Shown here: one piece after another, positions 52,043 to 61,470 of the stretch
How positions within the stretch are numbered: position 1 is the first letter of the stretch
Layout: each line of letters starts with the position of its first letter
Origin: Pararheinheimera marina
GTDB taxonomy: Bacteria > Pseudomonadota > Gammaproteobacteria > Enterobacterales > Alteromonadaceae
Direction: 5' to 3'
DNA length: 64,000 nucleotides
Assembly (NCBI RefSeq): GCF_042654345.1
Contig: NZ_JBHSGB010000017.1
Span: 62,001 to 126,000, forward strand
Program-made: the position numbers and the translations under genes
Notes under the pieces: model-generated
The model's database searches: none
The model's input: the letters and a program-made list of their open reading frames with translations, nothing else
What the model was told of the DNA's origin: nothing

Positions 52043-53536
52043 ATGGTATTAGAACAGAACCTGTCACTGGTCAGTAAAGTCAACCGGCTGCTGAATTGGG
52101 GCCATTGGTTTACGTTTTTCAATACCTTGCTGGCACTGGCGGTGACCAGTGCCTTCTGGCTGGCGGAGCCTTTACCTGTGAGCCTGCCCGGTTGGTTGTA
52201 TTTACTCAGCAACTGGCTGGGCCACACCGCGTTTTTGTGTTTCCTGTTTTTTATTCTGACCATCTTTCCGATCAGCCTGGTGTTTCCTTATCAGCGCCAT
52301 GTGCGTGGCATTGCCGCAGTGCTGGCCACCGGCGGTCTGGTCGCGCTGATTTTTGACGCTTATGTCTATCAAAGCCTGGGCTACCACGCCGGCAGCGCGT
52401 CCAGCGAACAGACCATCGAGCTGTTGCGCCAGCAGGTGGTGACCAATTTACGTAATTTTGTACTGATCACCGCTGCGGTGGCGGCACTGCTGTTGGTCAT
52501 TCAGCTGACGCTGTCGAATTTTTGCTGGAAGAAAGTGCAGCGCCTGCAACACTCTGGGTTTGGTCGCCCCTTACTGGCACTGTTTTTGGGCAGTTTTGTG
52601 TTCAGCCACAGCCTGCATATCTGGGCTGACGCCCAGCTGAAATTTGATGTCACCAAACAAGACAATGTGCTGCCGCTGACCTACCCGGCCACCGCCAACA
52701 CCTTTTTGGCTCGCTATGACTTACTGGATTTAAAGCAGCTCAAACACGACAGAGCGGAACGATTGCAGCGACAAACCAGCTGGCAGTCGGTGCAGCCATT
52801 AAGCTGCAGCGCTCAGACTGCACCGGCATTCCGTATCTACGTGGTACAAGAGCTCAACCAAGCGGTTCAGCAGCAGTTAGTGCAACAGGGCTTTGCCGTC
52901 AGCGAACAGCACTTTGCCCCCGTCAGCAGCGAACTGGCGCTGCTGAACCTGGTATATGGCCAACTGGAACTGACCGACAGCAGCGCTGTGTTGCAGCAGG
53001 CGCCAGCCTGGCTTGCACAACAGCAGCAAGTTCGCGTTGGCAAAACCTCCGACTGGCCAGCCGAACTTGGCTGGCTGCAAACCTCCACCCAGGACAGTCA
53101 GGCCCAGTTACTCTTTGTCGGCCAGGCCGAACAATTGCAACAGCTGCTGCAACCGGATGAAGCTGCGTTGGTCATTGCGCTGACCGCGTCACACCCACAA
53201 CTGCTGCTCGCCCCTGCCCCAATGCTGGTGCGTTGGTCTGGCTGGCCGGATCGCAAACAACAACCGGTTACCCAGCACCTGGACCTGTTGCCTAGCCTGC
53301 TGTATAGCAGCGGCTGTCAAAGCAACTGGCCAGGTGACGCATTGCAGGTACCTTCAGCCCTGCCCAAGCTGAACCTGACCAAGCATCAGCTGATCAGCTT
53401 TAAAAAAGACAAAATGACCGTAGTGCGTGACGATGGCAGTTACGGTGTCTGGTCCGCTGGTACCTTGGTACCACTGAATGAAAAAATGGATTTGCCTGTG
53501 CTGACCGACGCACTGAAACGGATTAAAGCGCCCTAG
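52043..53536 (+). CDS. yejM: YejM (PbgA/LapC)-like inner-membrane protein with a reduced periplasmic domain
   Basis: This 497-residue protein begins VSKVNRLLNWGHWFTFFNTLLALAV and has five membrane helices within the first about 190 residues (DUF3413), closely matching E. coli YejM. It also has SHSLHIWADAQL and LPLTYPATANTFLARYDLLD after them. The periplasmic alkaline-phosphatase-like domain is about 90 residues shorter than in E. coli (586). The nucleophile segment and the His-rich metal-binding segment have no counterpart here. In E. coli YejM controls LpxC turnover and cardiolipin/LPS balance; the membrane part may suffice for that. It follows yejL at one base, with its ATG at 52043. Confidence 0.88.
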   Translation: MVLEQNLSLVSKVNRLLNWGHWFTFFNTLLALAVTSAFWLAEPLPVSLPGWLYLLSNWLGHTAFLCFLFFILTIFPISLVFPYQRHVRGIAAVLATGGLVALIFDAYVYQSLGYHAGSASSEQTIELLRQQVVTNLRNFVLITAAVAALLLVIQLTLSNFCWKKVQRLQHSGFGRPLLALFLGSFVFSHSLHIWADAQLKFDVTKQDNVLPLTYPATANTFLARYDLLDLKQLKHDRAERLQRQTSWQSVQPLSCSAQTAPAFRIYVVQELNQAVQQQLVQQGFAVSEQHFAPVSSELALLNLVYGQLELTDSSAVLQQAPAWLAQQQQVRVGKTSDWPAELGWLQTSTQDSQAQLLFVGQAEQLQQLLQPDEAALVIALTASHPQLLLAPAPMLVRWSGWPDRKQQPVTQHLDLLPSLLYSSGCQSNWPGDALQVPSALPKLNLTKHQLISFKKDKMTVVRDDGSYGVWSAGTLVPLNEKMDLPVLTDALKRIKAP

Positions 53537-53547
53537 GGCGTTTTTTT
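53528..53547 (+). terminator. Terminator overlapping the end of yejM
   Basis: GCGCC and GGCGT-type arms flank CTAG, giving a short stem followed by seven T (53541-53547). The yejM stop codon lies inside the loop region. It also stands before the end of the leftward hypothetical gene. Confidence 0.7.
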
Positions 53548-53551
53548 ATCG

Positions 53552-53851
53552 CTAGTTAATACTGCGTGGGGCTGCCAGCAAGCTGCTGCGTTTACCTTGC
53601 AGCTCCAGCTCCGCCAGGTGAAATAAATTGGTGTACGCCAGCGCCGGCGCCTGTTTGCCAAATGTTTCCAGAAAGGCCACTGCAGCCTCCTGCATCAAAC
53701 GAGTGGCCAGTTGGTCATAGGTCGAATAACCATCATAGCTGAGTGGTTCGTCCAGAAATGCCAAACCGGTGTCACGTTGGCGCCGGATAAAATAATTCAG
53801 TAAAAACTCATACTCTTTGACGTCCAGCCAGTCCCGACAATCCAGCCCCAT
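53552..53851 (-). CDS. Hypothetical protein of 99 residues
   Basis: This reading frame starts at ATG 53851, with AGGAG six bases upstream, and gives a soluble, acidic protein (MGLDCRDWLDVKEYEFLLNY at the N-terminus). It is predicted mostly helical, with one Cys. The frame extends upstream to 54016, but that part would overlap the yaeQ promoter region and lacks a start signal. I do not recognise the family. It is convergent with yejM and divergent from yaeQ. Confidence 0.6.
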   Translation of the reverse strand: MGLDCRDWLDVKEYEFLLNYFIRRQRDTGLAFLDEPLSYDGYSTYDQLATRLMQEAAVAFLETFGKQAPALAYTNLFHLAELELQGKRSSLLAAPRSIN

Positions 53852-53983
53852 CCCACTCTCCTGCTTTGCTTTATCTGCTGACCTGCACTTGATGCCATTA
53901 AAGCACAGCTTTTGCGACAACTGCTGAATTGTGCGGGCAAAGCAGGTACACTGGCGGCCATTTTTGACAGCAGAGCCGTTTTT

Positions 53984-54559
53984 ATGGCGCTTAAAGCAAC
54001 AATACACAAAGCCCAATTACAGGTATCGGATTTAAGCCGGCACCATTACCAGGAGTATCAGCTGACGCTGGCCCGCCACCCGTCAGAAACTGAAGAACGC
54101 CTGATGTTACGTCTGCTGGCTTTTGCGCTGTGCGCCGATGAGCAGTTACAGTTTGGTAAAGGCATTTCGGACGACGATGAAGCCGCGTTGGCCATTACCG
54201 GCCTGGACGGCCAGTGCCAGCTGTGGATTGAACTAGGATTACCAGAAGAACGCCGCTTGCGCAAAGCCAGCCACAAAGCCAAACAGGTATTGTTATTGGC
54301 GTACGGCGGCAGTGCCGTCAGCAAATGGTATCAAAGTGAGCAGAAAGCGCTGCGTGCGCTGGACAACCTGAGTATTTTTGCGATAAGCCCGGAGCATCTG
54401 AGCCTGTTGCAGAGTTTTTGCGACCGCAGTATGCAGCTGCAATGCACCATTAACGAAGGGCAGATCTGGTTTGGCACCAGCGATCGCACCGAACAACTGG
54501 CGCTGACACGGGTACAAAGTGCCAGCACTGAACTTTTTCTTTGGGAGGCCGAATGTTAG
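53984..54559 (+). CDS. yaeQ: YaeQ family protein
   Basis: This 191-residue protein matches YaeQ: MALKATIHKAQLQVSDLSRHHY, LTLARHPSETEERLMLRLLAF, LQFGKGISDDDEAAL, WIELGLPEERRLRKASHKA, and a C-terminal beta-rich part. YaeQ has a PD-(D/E)xK nuclease-like fold; the Asp of DDDE, Glu of ELGLPEE and following Lys fit that core. E. coli YaeQ was reported as a suppressor of RfaH loss, but its activity is unclear. The ATG at 53984 equals the family start. It overlaps the next gene by seven bases. Confidence 0.93.
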   Translation: MALKATIHKAQLQVSDLSRHHYQEYQLTLARHPSETEERLMLRLLAFALCADEQLQFGKGISDDDEAALAITGLDGQCQLWIELGLPEERRLRKASHKAKQVLLLAYGGSAVSKWYQSEQKALRALDNLSIFAISPEHLSLLQSFCDRSMQLQCTINEGQIWFGTSDRTEQLALTRVQSASTELFLWEAEC

Positions 54560-55380
54560 CCCTGGGCACGTTAAACCGATTAAAGGTGAAAAAACTGGTC
54601 GATTTCGGCCTCTATCTGGATGGTCTGAGCTGGGGGGACATTTTATTACCCAAGCGGTACGTACCTCAAGACACCGCCATTGGCGACGAGCTTGAAGTCT
54701 TTTTGTACCTGGATTCCGAAGATCAGCTGATCGCCACCACAGAAAAACCTCTGGTAATGGTCGGTCAGGTGGCGCAATTAAAAGTAGTCGCCAGCACCAA
54801 AGTTGGCGCCTTTTTGCATTGGGGTCTGAAAAAAGATTTGCTGGTGCCATTCAGCGAGCAAAACCTGCCACTGCAAACCGATAAATGGGCCCTGGTGTAC
54901 TGCTATGTTGACCGCAGTAATCGTATTGTCGCCTCCACCAAACTGGATAAATTTATCGGTAAAGAACCTGCCCGGTACCAGGCAGGTCAAGCCGTCAGTT
55001 TTATCGTGGCCGCCCGCACCGACCTGGGGTACAAAGTGGTGGTGGATCATCAACACTGGGGTTTGCTGTACAACAACCAGGTGTTTAAACCGCTGCGTAT
55101 AGGGTACAAAGGCACAGCTTATGTACAGAAATTGCGTGACGACGGCAAAATCGATTTACTGCTGGATAAACCAGGTTATGAAAAAACCCAGGCATTGACC
55201 GACGTGATCCTGGCCAAGTTAGCCAAAGCTGGCGGCAGTTTGCCTCTGTCAGACAAAAGCAGTCCTGAGCAAATAGCTGCTGAGTTTGGTGTCAGTAAAA
55301 AGGTATTCAAGCAAGCCATTGGCGCTTTATATAAAGCTGGCTCCATCCGGATTGAATCCGACCATATTGCGTTAGCTTAA
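54553..55380 (+). CDS. CvfB-like S1-domain RNA-binding protein
   Basis: This 275-residue protein starts LALGTLNRLKVKKLVDFGLYLDG, an S1-like OB fold. A second S1-like unit (VGQVAQLKVVASTKVGAFLHWGLKKDLLVPFSEQ) follows, then a third (AYVQKLRDDGKIDLLLDKPGYE). A winged-helix C-terminus (IAAEFGVSKKVFKQAIGALYKAGSIRI) completes the CvfB/YitL layout. CvfB binds RNA and affects virulence and stress genes in Staphylococcus; its role here is unknown. The ATG at 54553 follows GGGAGG; an in-frame ATG at 54541 lies before that site. Confidence 0.87.
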   Translation: MLALGTLNRLKVKKLVDFGLYLDGLSWGDILLPKRYVPQDTAIGDELEVFLYLDSEDQLIATTEKPLVMVGQVAQLKVVASTKVGAFLHWGLKKDLLVPFSEQNLPLQTDKWALVYCYVDRSNRIVASTKLDKFIGKEPARYQAGQAVSFIVAARTDLGYKVVVDHQHWGLLYNNQVFKPLRIGYKGTAYVQKLRDDGKIDLLLDKPGYEKTQALTDVILAKLAKAGGSLPLSDKSSPEQIAAEFGVSKKVFKQAIGALYKAGSIRIESDHIALA

Positions 55381-57777
55381 CCAGCAAACTGCATCTGCAG
55401 CAGGTACTGGGCGAGAGAACCAATAGCCCTGACCTGCGTCGCAGCCCAATGACTTTAACAGTTCACACTGGCATTGGTTTTCAATGCCTTCAGCCACTAC
55501 CAGCAAGTCGAGTGTTTTCGCCAATGCAATCACGGTATTGATCACCGGGTTGTCCTGAATTTTCGGTTTCATGCTGGCGATAAATGAACGGTCAATTTTC
55601 AGCACGTCCAGTTTAAACTCGTTCAGATAACTTAAGCTTGAATAGCCGGTGCCAAAATCATCCAGCAGGACTTTTACGCCCGCCAACCGCAGCTCTTTTA
55701 ACGCGGTTCTGGCCTGTGCGATGTTTTCAATCAGCGCACGTTCGGTAATTTCAATGGCTAACCAGGCGGGTTTAATACCGGCGTCAGCAATCAGCTCAAG
55801 CAATTGTGTGGCGAAATTCGCTTCCGAAAAAGCCAGACCCGACACATTCACACTGATATAGCAGTGCTCTGGCCAGTGTGCTTGCCAGGCCACTAACTGA
55901 GCCACCGCCTGCTGTAACACATAACGGTCAATCCGACTGATCAGGCCATGCTGCTCCGCAAACGGAATAAACTGGTCGGGCGCTATCCAGCCTTTTTGCG
56001 GGTGAGGCCAACGAATTAACGCTTCAAAGCCAAGTAAACGCGGGCTGCCCAGTGCAAAAATAGGTTGGTAATGCAGCTGAAACTGCTGCTGAGTCAAGGC
56101 GGCTTTAATATCCTGGTCCAGCTGAAACTCTTCGCTGTCCTGCCGGCCCATATGCTCCTGATACAAGCGGAACAAACCACGGCCATCCTGTTTCGCCTGA
56201 TACATCGCAATATCGGCGCGGCGGATCAGCTCATCAGCCCCGGTCAACCCTTCCCTGGCGTTGGTCAGCGCGATGCCAATACTGCAGGAGCTTTGCAATA
56301 AATGCCCGGCCACCAGGATAGGTTGCTGCAAACTGTCGCAGATACGCTGAGCCACTTCGGTGACGTCCTGCACTGAACCAATATCTTCCAGCACCACCGC
56401 AAATTCGTCTCCTCCCAGCCTGGCCAGCGTGTCGGACTGACGCATACAGTTCTTCAGCAGCCGGCCCACTTCGACTAAAAAGGCATCGCCCACCGGGTGG
56501 CCCAGACTGTCATTGACGGCTTTAAATCTGTCTAAATCCAGATACATAACCGCCAGCTGATTGGCCGGGAAACGTTGCATCCGCTTAAAGGCCTGCTCAA
56601 TCCTGTCCAGCAATAAACTGCGGTTCGGTAACCCTGTTAAGGCATCATGCAACGCCTGATGCTGCAACCTTTTCTCAGAGAAAACCCGTTCCAGCGCATT
56701 GGAAATATGTTGGGAGACAAAAGTCAGCAGCTCCAGATCCCGCTCAGAATAATGGATATGTGGCATATAACTTTGCACCACCACCACACCACGGATGGTG
56801 TCACTGCCGACAAAAGGCACCCCCAGCCAGCACTCTGGTACTGAACCGTAAATACGGATCTGATGCGCGCGGTCAAACGCCAGCATTTGAGCTTTATCGA
56901 TCAAAAGCGCCTGGTTGGTTCTAAATACATAACCGGTCAGACTGTGCTCAAGCACATCTTTACCAAAAGCCTGGTTCGGGTCAATTTCGTCGTCTTCAGT
57001 GTCCGCAAAATAAGGGAAATGCAGCAACTCCGTCGCATCGTCATACAAGGCAATGTAAAAGTTCGGCGCATAGATCAACGAGTTGACAATCTGGTGCAGA
57101 CGCTGATAAAAGCCGGAAAACTCGTCGGCAAAACTGGAAAATGCAGCAATCTGATACAGTGCTTTTTGCAGACGTTCAGCATATTCCAGCTGACTGACCG
57201 ACTGCTCCAGCCGCTGTAGCATTTGTGCCTTGCGTAATTTGCTGGCGAGAATGGACGCCACTTTTTCCAGCACCAACTGATGTGCGCTCTGGAAAAAACC
57301 CAGCTGCGAATGTTCGCAATCGATCACACCAAGCAGTTCGCCCTGGTCCAGAATTGGCACCACCAGCTCAGACAAACTGGGGAAATAATCCGGCACATAA
57401 TAGGGATCCTGCCGGGTGTCATTCACCAGTACGGATTGTTTCTGCCGGGCGGCATAACCGACCAGGCCTTGTTCCAGACTGAGCTCTGCCACCCCAAGAT
57501 GGACAGGTAAATCCCGGGTGCCACTGCCCGCTTTGCGTTTTAACAGCTGTGTTTTCGCATCAAAAATGAAAATAGCGCAGTCGACAAAACCCAGACCAGC
57601 CACCACTTGCTTGGCAGCATAATCCAGCACTTCATCCGGATTGGATAAATCATGCAGTTCAATCGCAAACTGATTAATCAGCCGCAAATGGTGGTTTTCC
57701 TGCTGCAGCCGCACCAACTCGGCGGTGAGCGGATCAGGGGTTTGGATCTCAGGCTTCTGGCTGGCCACGGTCGTCAT
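55372..57777 (-). CDS. GAF-GAF-GGDEF-EAL cyclic di-GMP enzyme
   Basis: This 801-residue cytoplasmic protein has two N-terminal GAF sensor domains (about 30-185 and 205-370), a GGDEF domain (about 380-540) and an EAL domain (about 555-800). GGDEF is intact with the RxxD inhibitory site (RQSD). The EAL residues FEALIRW, the Asn of SVNVSG, Glu of EITE, LDDFGTG, LKIDRSF and VAEGIE are all present. Both diguanylate cyclase and phosphodiesterase activity are therefore possible, under control of an unknown ligand of the GAF domains. Its 3' end overlaps the convergent cvfB gene by nine bases. Confidence 0.93.
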   Translation of the reverse strand: MTTVASQKPEIQTPDPLTAELVRLQQENHHLRLINQFAIELHDLSNPDEVLDYAAKQVVAGLGFVDCAIFIFDAKTQLLKRKAGSGTRDLPVHLGVAELSLEQGLVGYAARQKQSVLVNDTRQDPYYVPDYFPSLSELVVPILDQGELLGVIDCEHSQLGFFQSAHQLVLEKVASILASKLRKAQMLQRLEQSVSQLEYAERLQKALYQIAAFSSFADEFSGFYQRLHQIVNSLIYAPNFYIALYDDATELLHFPYFADTEDDEIDPNQAFGKDVLEHSLTGYVFRTNQALLIDKAQMLAFDRAHQIRIYGSVPECWLGVPFVGSDTIRGVVVVQSYMPHIHYSERDLELLTFVSQHISNALERVFSEKRLQHQALHDALTGLPNRSLLLDRIEQAFKRMQRFPANQLAVMYLDLDRFKAVNDSLGHPVGDAFLVEVGRLLKNCMRQSDTLARLGGDEFAVVLEDIGSVQDVTEVAQRICDSLQQPILVAGHLLQSSCSIGIALTNAREGLTGADELIRRADIAMYQAKQDGRGLFRLYQEHMGRQDSEEFQLDQDIKAALTQQQFQLHYQPIFALGSPRLLGFEALIRWPHPQKGWIAPDQFIPFAEQHGLISRIDRYVLQQAVAQLVAWQAHWPEHCYISVNVSGLAFSEANFATQLLELIADAGIKPAWLAIEITERALIENIAQARTALKELRLAGVKVLLDDFGTGYSSLSYLNEFKLDVLKIDRSFIASMKPKIQDNPVINTVIALAKTLDLLVVAEGIENQCQCELLKSLGCDAGQGYWFSRPVPAADAVCWLS

Positions 57778-57843
57778 GGACTCTTCTACTACTCAGACAG
57801 CTCTGTTATAGACGAGGCGAAAACTGAACGCAATCAAAAAATT

Positions 57844-59037
57844 TTACACTGTGATGACAGCCTGCCGCCTTAATCTGGCCCAGTAGAAACCGTCAAAACC
57901 TGTGGCAGCCGGGCTGATAGTCTGTTCCTGCTCCAGCACAAAGTCAGGTCTTTGCTGTAAAAACCACTGCACCTGGTGCTGATTCTCTGACGGGAAAATG
58001 GAACAGGTGGCATAAAGCAACTCACCTCCTATGGCCAGCATTTTGCTGTAGCGGATTAAAATATCCTGTTGCAACGCCTTGAGTTCAGCCAGACGCATCG
58101 GTGCCTGCCATTTGGCATCCGGATTACGCCGCAACACACCACTGCCACTGCACGGCACATCCAACAACAGAAAATCTGCTTTGTCAGCCAGTCGTTTAAT
58201 GGTTTTGCTGGAGCTGATCAGCCTTGTTTCGATGTTACCGGCACCGGCTCTGCGAGAGCGTTGTTGCAGTGCCGCCAGCTTCCACTCTTCAATATCCATT
58301 GCCAGTAAGCGGCCTTTGCCCGCCATTTTGGCCGCCAGTGCCAGACTTTTGCCGCCAGCACCAGCACAGGCATCGATGACCCGACTGCCGGGTTTGACCT
58401 GCAAAGCGTCCGCAACCCACTGTGAGCCAGCATCCTGTTGTTCAAACCAGCCTTGTTTAAATGCCTGGCTTTGAAATAAAGCACAGTCGGATACAATTTC
58501 CAGCGCCGTCGGCACCCCAGGTACCAGGCGGCTTTCAATCCCTTCCTGCAGCAATGCCTGCTGCAGCGCTGCGGTCGTGGTTTTAAGTAAGTTGGCACGA
58601 ACGTAACGCGGTGCCCGCAGGAACAAGGCGGCGCGTTCTAACGCCCATCGCTCACCCAGTTCCTGCTGGCCCAGCCGCTCCAGCCAATCCGGGCAGCCCT
58701 GCTGTATATGAGCAGGTAAGGTAGAGGCTATAGCTTGCAGCTCAGCCTGATCAGGCAACAACTGGCCATAGATGGAATAGCCATGCCAACTGGCGAGCAC
58801 TGCCCAGATCTCGGCCGGGTTATCGACAAACAGACAATCCGCCAGAGCCTGATACAGACTTAAGCCACGCATCAGCTGATGCGCCAGCTGCACCGCGCTG
58901 GCCTGCTCACTGACCGAGTATTTCTCTTTGGCAAACAAGGCTGACAAGGCTTTATCCAAAGGCTGTTCTTCGCTCAGCACTGGCAACAGCAGCTGAGTCA
59001 GACGGTCGGTCATTAAAGCGTGGATCACTGGTTTCAT
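57844..59037 (-). CDS. RsmB/NOP-family RNA cytosine methyltransferase
   Basis: This protein of about 397 residues has an N-terminal helical region and a C-terminal SAM-dependent methyltransferase domain. SAM motif I is DACAGAGGKSLALAAKM, motif IV with the first Cys is LLLDVPCSGSGVLRRNPDAKW, and the second catalytic Cys is in LLYATCSIFPSENQHQV. It should form 5-methylcytosine in rRNA or tRNA. It differs from RsmB itself (longer, with a NusB-like domain), and its target is unknown. The ATG at 59037 has GGGAG about six bases upstream; an ATG at 59052 is less well placed. Confidence 0.88.
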   Translation of the reverse strand: MKPVIHALMTDRLTQLLLPVLSEEQPLDKALSALFAKEKYSVSEQASAVQLAHQLMRGLSLYQALADCLFVDNPAEIWAVLASWHGYSIYGQLLPDQAELQAIASTLPAHIQQGCPDWLERLGQQELGERWALERAALFLRAPRYVRANLLKTTTAALQQALLQEGIESRLVPGVPTALEIVSDCALFQSQAFKQGWFEQQDAGSQWVADALQVKPGSRVIDACAGAGGKSLALAAKMAGKGRLLAMDIEEWKLAALQQRSRRAGAGNIETRLISSSKTIKRLADKADFLLLDVPCSGSGVLRRNPDAKWQAPMRLAELKALQQDILIRYSKMLAIGGELLYATCSIFPSENQHQVQWFLQQRPDFVLEQEQTISPAATGFDGFYWARLRRQAVITV

Positions 59038-59116
59038 TTTGGCTCCCGGCAAACTGGAGCGCGATCTTAGGCGCCGCCTGTCAAGTCAGCAAGCAAAACT
59101 TCAATGACCAACCGAG

Positions 59117-60529
59117 TCAGCTATGTTTCACTGCTTTAAACAGCTGCAGAGTGATGAGTCGCGCCTGACTGTGATCCACCACAGGTGCCACATAATCCGA
59201 CCACATGGGTAAAGGATGGGGCCAGTGAATTTGCGCGGCGGGCAGGTCAGCCAGCTCCGGGACCATACGGCGGATAAAATCGCCTTTGGGGTCAAAACGT
59301 TCACTTTGCGTCACCGGGTTAAAAATGCGGAAATAGGGTGCAGCGTCAGTGCCGGTCGAAGCGGCCCACTGCCAGCCTCCGTTGTTGGCAGCAAAGTCAC
59401 CGTCGATCAGCTTCGACATAAAATAGCGTTCGCCCCAGCGCCAGTCGATATGCAAATCCTTCACCAGAAAACTGGCGACAATCATCCTCAGCCTGTTATG
59501 CATCCAGCCGGTTTGATTCAGCTGACGCATCGCTGCATCGACAATGGGGTAGCCGGTTTTGCCGTCACACCAGGCCTGAAACAGCTGTGGGTCATTCGGC
59601 CAGACAATCTGATCGGTCTCAGCCTGAAAAGCTTTGTGCTTAATCAGCTGCGGAAACGCCACCAGAATATGTATATAGAAATCGCGCCAAATCAGCTCGG
59701 ACAACCAGACCGCCGGGCCGGAATCGCCTTGGTTCAGGGTCTGGCCATGCTCCAGCTGCAGCCTGGCCACCGCCTGATGCACCGAGATCACTCCAATGGC
59801 CAGATAAGCCGATAAGCCAGAAGTGGCATCCAGCGCCGGAAAATCGCGCTTTTGCTGGTAGTCCTGCACCTGCACCTGGCAATAACGGCGCATTTGCTCC
59901 AGCACCTGCTGTTCGCCGACCTCGTAGGCCAACGAGCTTTGGTCACCCGGTTGCATCGCAGGCATATCCAATGTGAGCACAGGCGCCACCAGCTGCGGTG
60001 CCGGCCTTTTATGCACCTGCACACCGCGGCCCGCCAGTTGCTGCAGCCAGGCTTTCTTAAAGGGCGTAAAGACCTGATACATCTCGCTGCTTTTATTCAG
60101 CACTGAACCCGGCGGCATCAAAGCACGTCTGTCACTGAAATACACTGCCTTGCCACTATTCTGGAACAACGCAGTCGCCTTTGCATCACGCTGCTGCTCG
60201 CGCAGTTCATATTCGGTTTCAGCATAAAGCGCCTGCGCACCAGCCTGAATTAAGGCTGCCAGCACCGCCAGGCAACTCTGGTAATCCTCGGCTTCCACCG
60301 CCAGTAATGGAATATTCAGTTCGCTCAGCTCTTGCTCCAGCGCGCGAACCCGGCGCCGGATCAAATCCTGTTTAATTGGCGCCATATGGTGTTGTTGCCA
60401 GCTACCCGGCGTTGCGATAAACAGCGCCAGCACCGGTAAACCGGACTGGCAGGCAGACACTAAAGGAAGATGATCATAAGTGCGCAAGTCATTGCGGTAC
60501 CAGACCAGGGCAAATTCAGCAGCAGTCAT
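59117..60529 (-). CDS. phrB: Deoxyribodipyrimidine photolyase
   Basis: This 470-residue flavoprotein repairs cyclobutane pyrimidine dimers with blue light. It has an N-terminal Rossmann antenna domain (LVWYRNDLRTYDH) and a helical FAD domain with ELIWRDFYIHIL, KTGYPIVDAAMRQLNQTGWMHNRLRM, and NNGGWQWAASTGTDAAPYFRIFNP, where active-site Asn and Trp residues lie. Length matches E. coli PhrB (472). It starts on the last base of the upstream stop codon (TGATG), so it is translationally coupled to ybgA. Confidence 0.95.
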   Translation of the reverse strand: MTAAEFALVWYRNDLRTYDHLPLVSACQSGLPVLALFIATPGSWQQHHMAPIKQDLIRRRVRALEQELSELNIPLLAVEAEDYQSCLAVLAALIQAGAQALYAETEYELREQQRDAKATALFQNSGKAVYFSDRRALMPPGSVLNKSSEMYQVFTPFKKAWLQQLAGRGVQVHKRPAPQLVAPVLTLDMPAMQPGDQSSLAYEVGEQQVLEQMRRYCQVQVQDYQQKRDFPALDATSGLSAYLAIGVISVHQAVARLQLEHGQTLNQGDSGPAVWLSELIWRDFYIHILVAFPQLIKHKAFQAETDQIVWPNDPQLFQAWCDGKTGYPIVDAAMRQLNQTGWMHNRLRMIVASFLVKDLHIDWRWGERYFMSKLIDGDFAANNGGWQWAASTGTDAAPYFRIFNPVTQSERFDPKGDFIRRMVPELADLPAAQIHWPHPLPMWSDYVAPVVDHSQARLITLQLFKAVKHS

Positions 60530-61470
60530 CAGGCACGTAACCCCAATTCGTCCGGAAACGGCTGAAAATACACCTGAGCCTGCAGATAAGCGTGCGGCTG
60601 CTGGCTCAGATGATGCTTCAGCAGAGTTAACGGCGCCAACAGCGGCAAATGCCCCAATCGGTAATGCTCAATCAAACGCAGTAACTCCTGTTTGGCGGAA
60701 GCCGCCAGACTGTGTTTAAAAAAGCCGAGCAAATGCTGCAAAACATTGGCCTGCTGTTTACGGCTGGCGGTTTGCTTTAATGCCTGCATCAGGTCGGTCA
60801 AATAGCGAAGCGCCAGCTCATCTGGTGAAAACAACTTCGCCTGCGCCACCAGCCGGCCAAGCTCTCGGTACGCGACCGGGCTGTGCGCCATCACCAGAAA
60901 CTTATAACGGCTGTGAAACGCCACCAGTTTGCCGACCGTAAAGCCGGATTGCAGCAGCTGCTGGTATTGATAACAAGCCCAAACCCGGGTGACGAAGTTT
61001 TCCCGTAAATTGGCGTCATGCAAGCGGCCGTCTTCCTCCACTGGTAACCAGGGATACTGCTGCATCAACTGCTGAGTGAAAACGCCGACGCCAAGTTTGC
61101 CAACGGGAAAGCCAGTAATGTCTGTCACCTTCACCCGCTCCATACCACAACTGGGTGATTTGGCGCAGACGATATAACCCGACAGCGCTGCCATAGCTGG
61201 CAACGCCTTGGCCGTGCTGCTGCGCATCGCCTCGGTGTGATCGATGGCGGCGTCGGTACTGCTCACCAGACGGATTTGCTGATGAGTATCCAGTTGCAGA
61301 CGAATGGTTTCCCTTGGTGTCCCCATCCCCATTGCAACCTCAGGACAATAAGGCACAAAATCAACAAAACGACTTAATTGATCCGTCGCAAAAGGCAGCG
61401 CTTTATGGCCGCCATTAAACCTGACTTTTTGGCCCAATACACAGGCACTGATCCCAACCTGGATGCGCAT
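60529..61470 (-). CDS. ybgA: YbgA family protein (DUF523-DUF1722)
   Basis: This 313-residue protein has an N-terminal DUF523 domain (ISACVLGQKVRFNGGHK, CPEVAMGMGTPRETIRL, CAKSPSCGMERVKV, with conserved Cys residues) and a C-terminal DUF1722 domain (VAFHSRYKFLVMAHSPVAYRELG). E. coli YbgA is shorter and mainly DUF1722. The gene pair ybgA-phrB is conserved in E. coli and is kept here with a one-base overlap. The function is not settled; association with light repair is suggested by the operon only. Confidence 0.88.
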   Translation of the reverse strand: MRIQVGISACVLGQKVRFNGGHKALPFATDQLSRFVDFVPYCPEVAMGMGTPRETIRLQLDTHQQIRLVSSTDAAIDHTEAMRSSTAKALPAMAALSGYIVCAKSPSCGMERVKVTDITGFPVGKLGVGVFTQQLMQQYPWLPVEEDGRLHDANLRENFVTRVWACYQYQQLLQSGFTVGKLVAFHSRYKFLVMAHSPVAYRELGRLVAQAKLFSPDELALRYLTDLMQALKQTASRKQQANVLQHLLGFFKHSLAASAKQELLRLIEHYRLGHLPLLAPLTLLKHHLSQQPHAYLQAQVYFQPFPDELGLRA

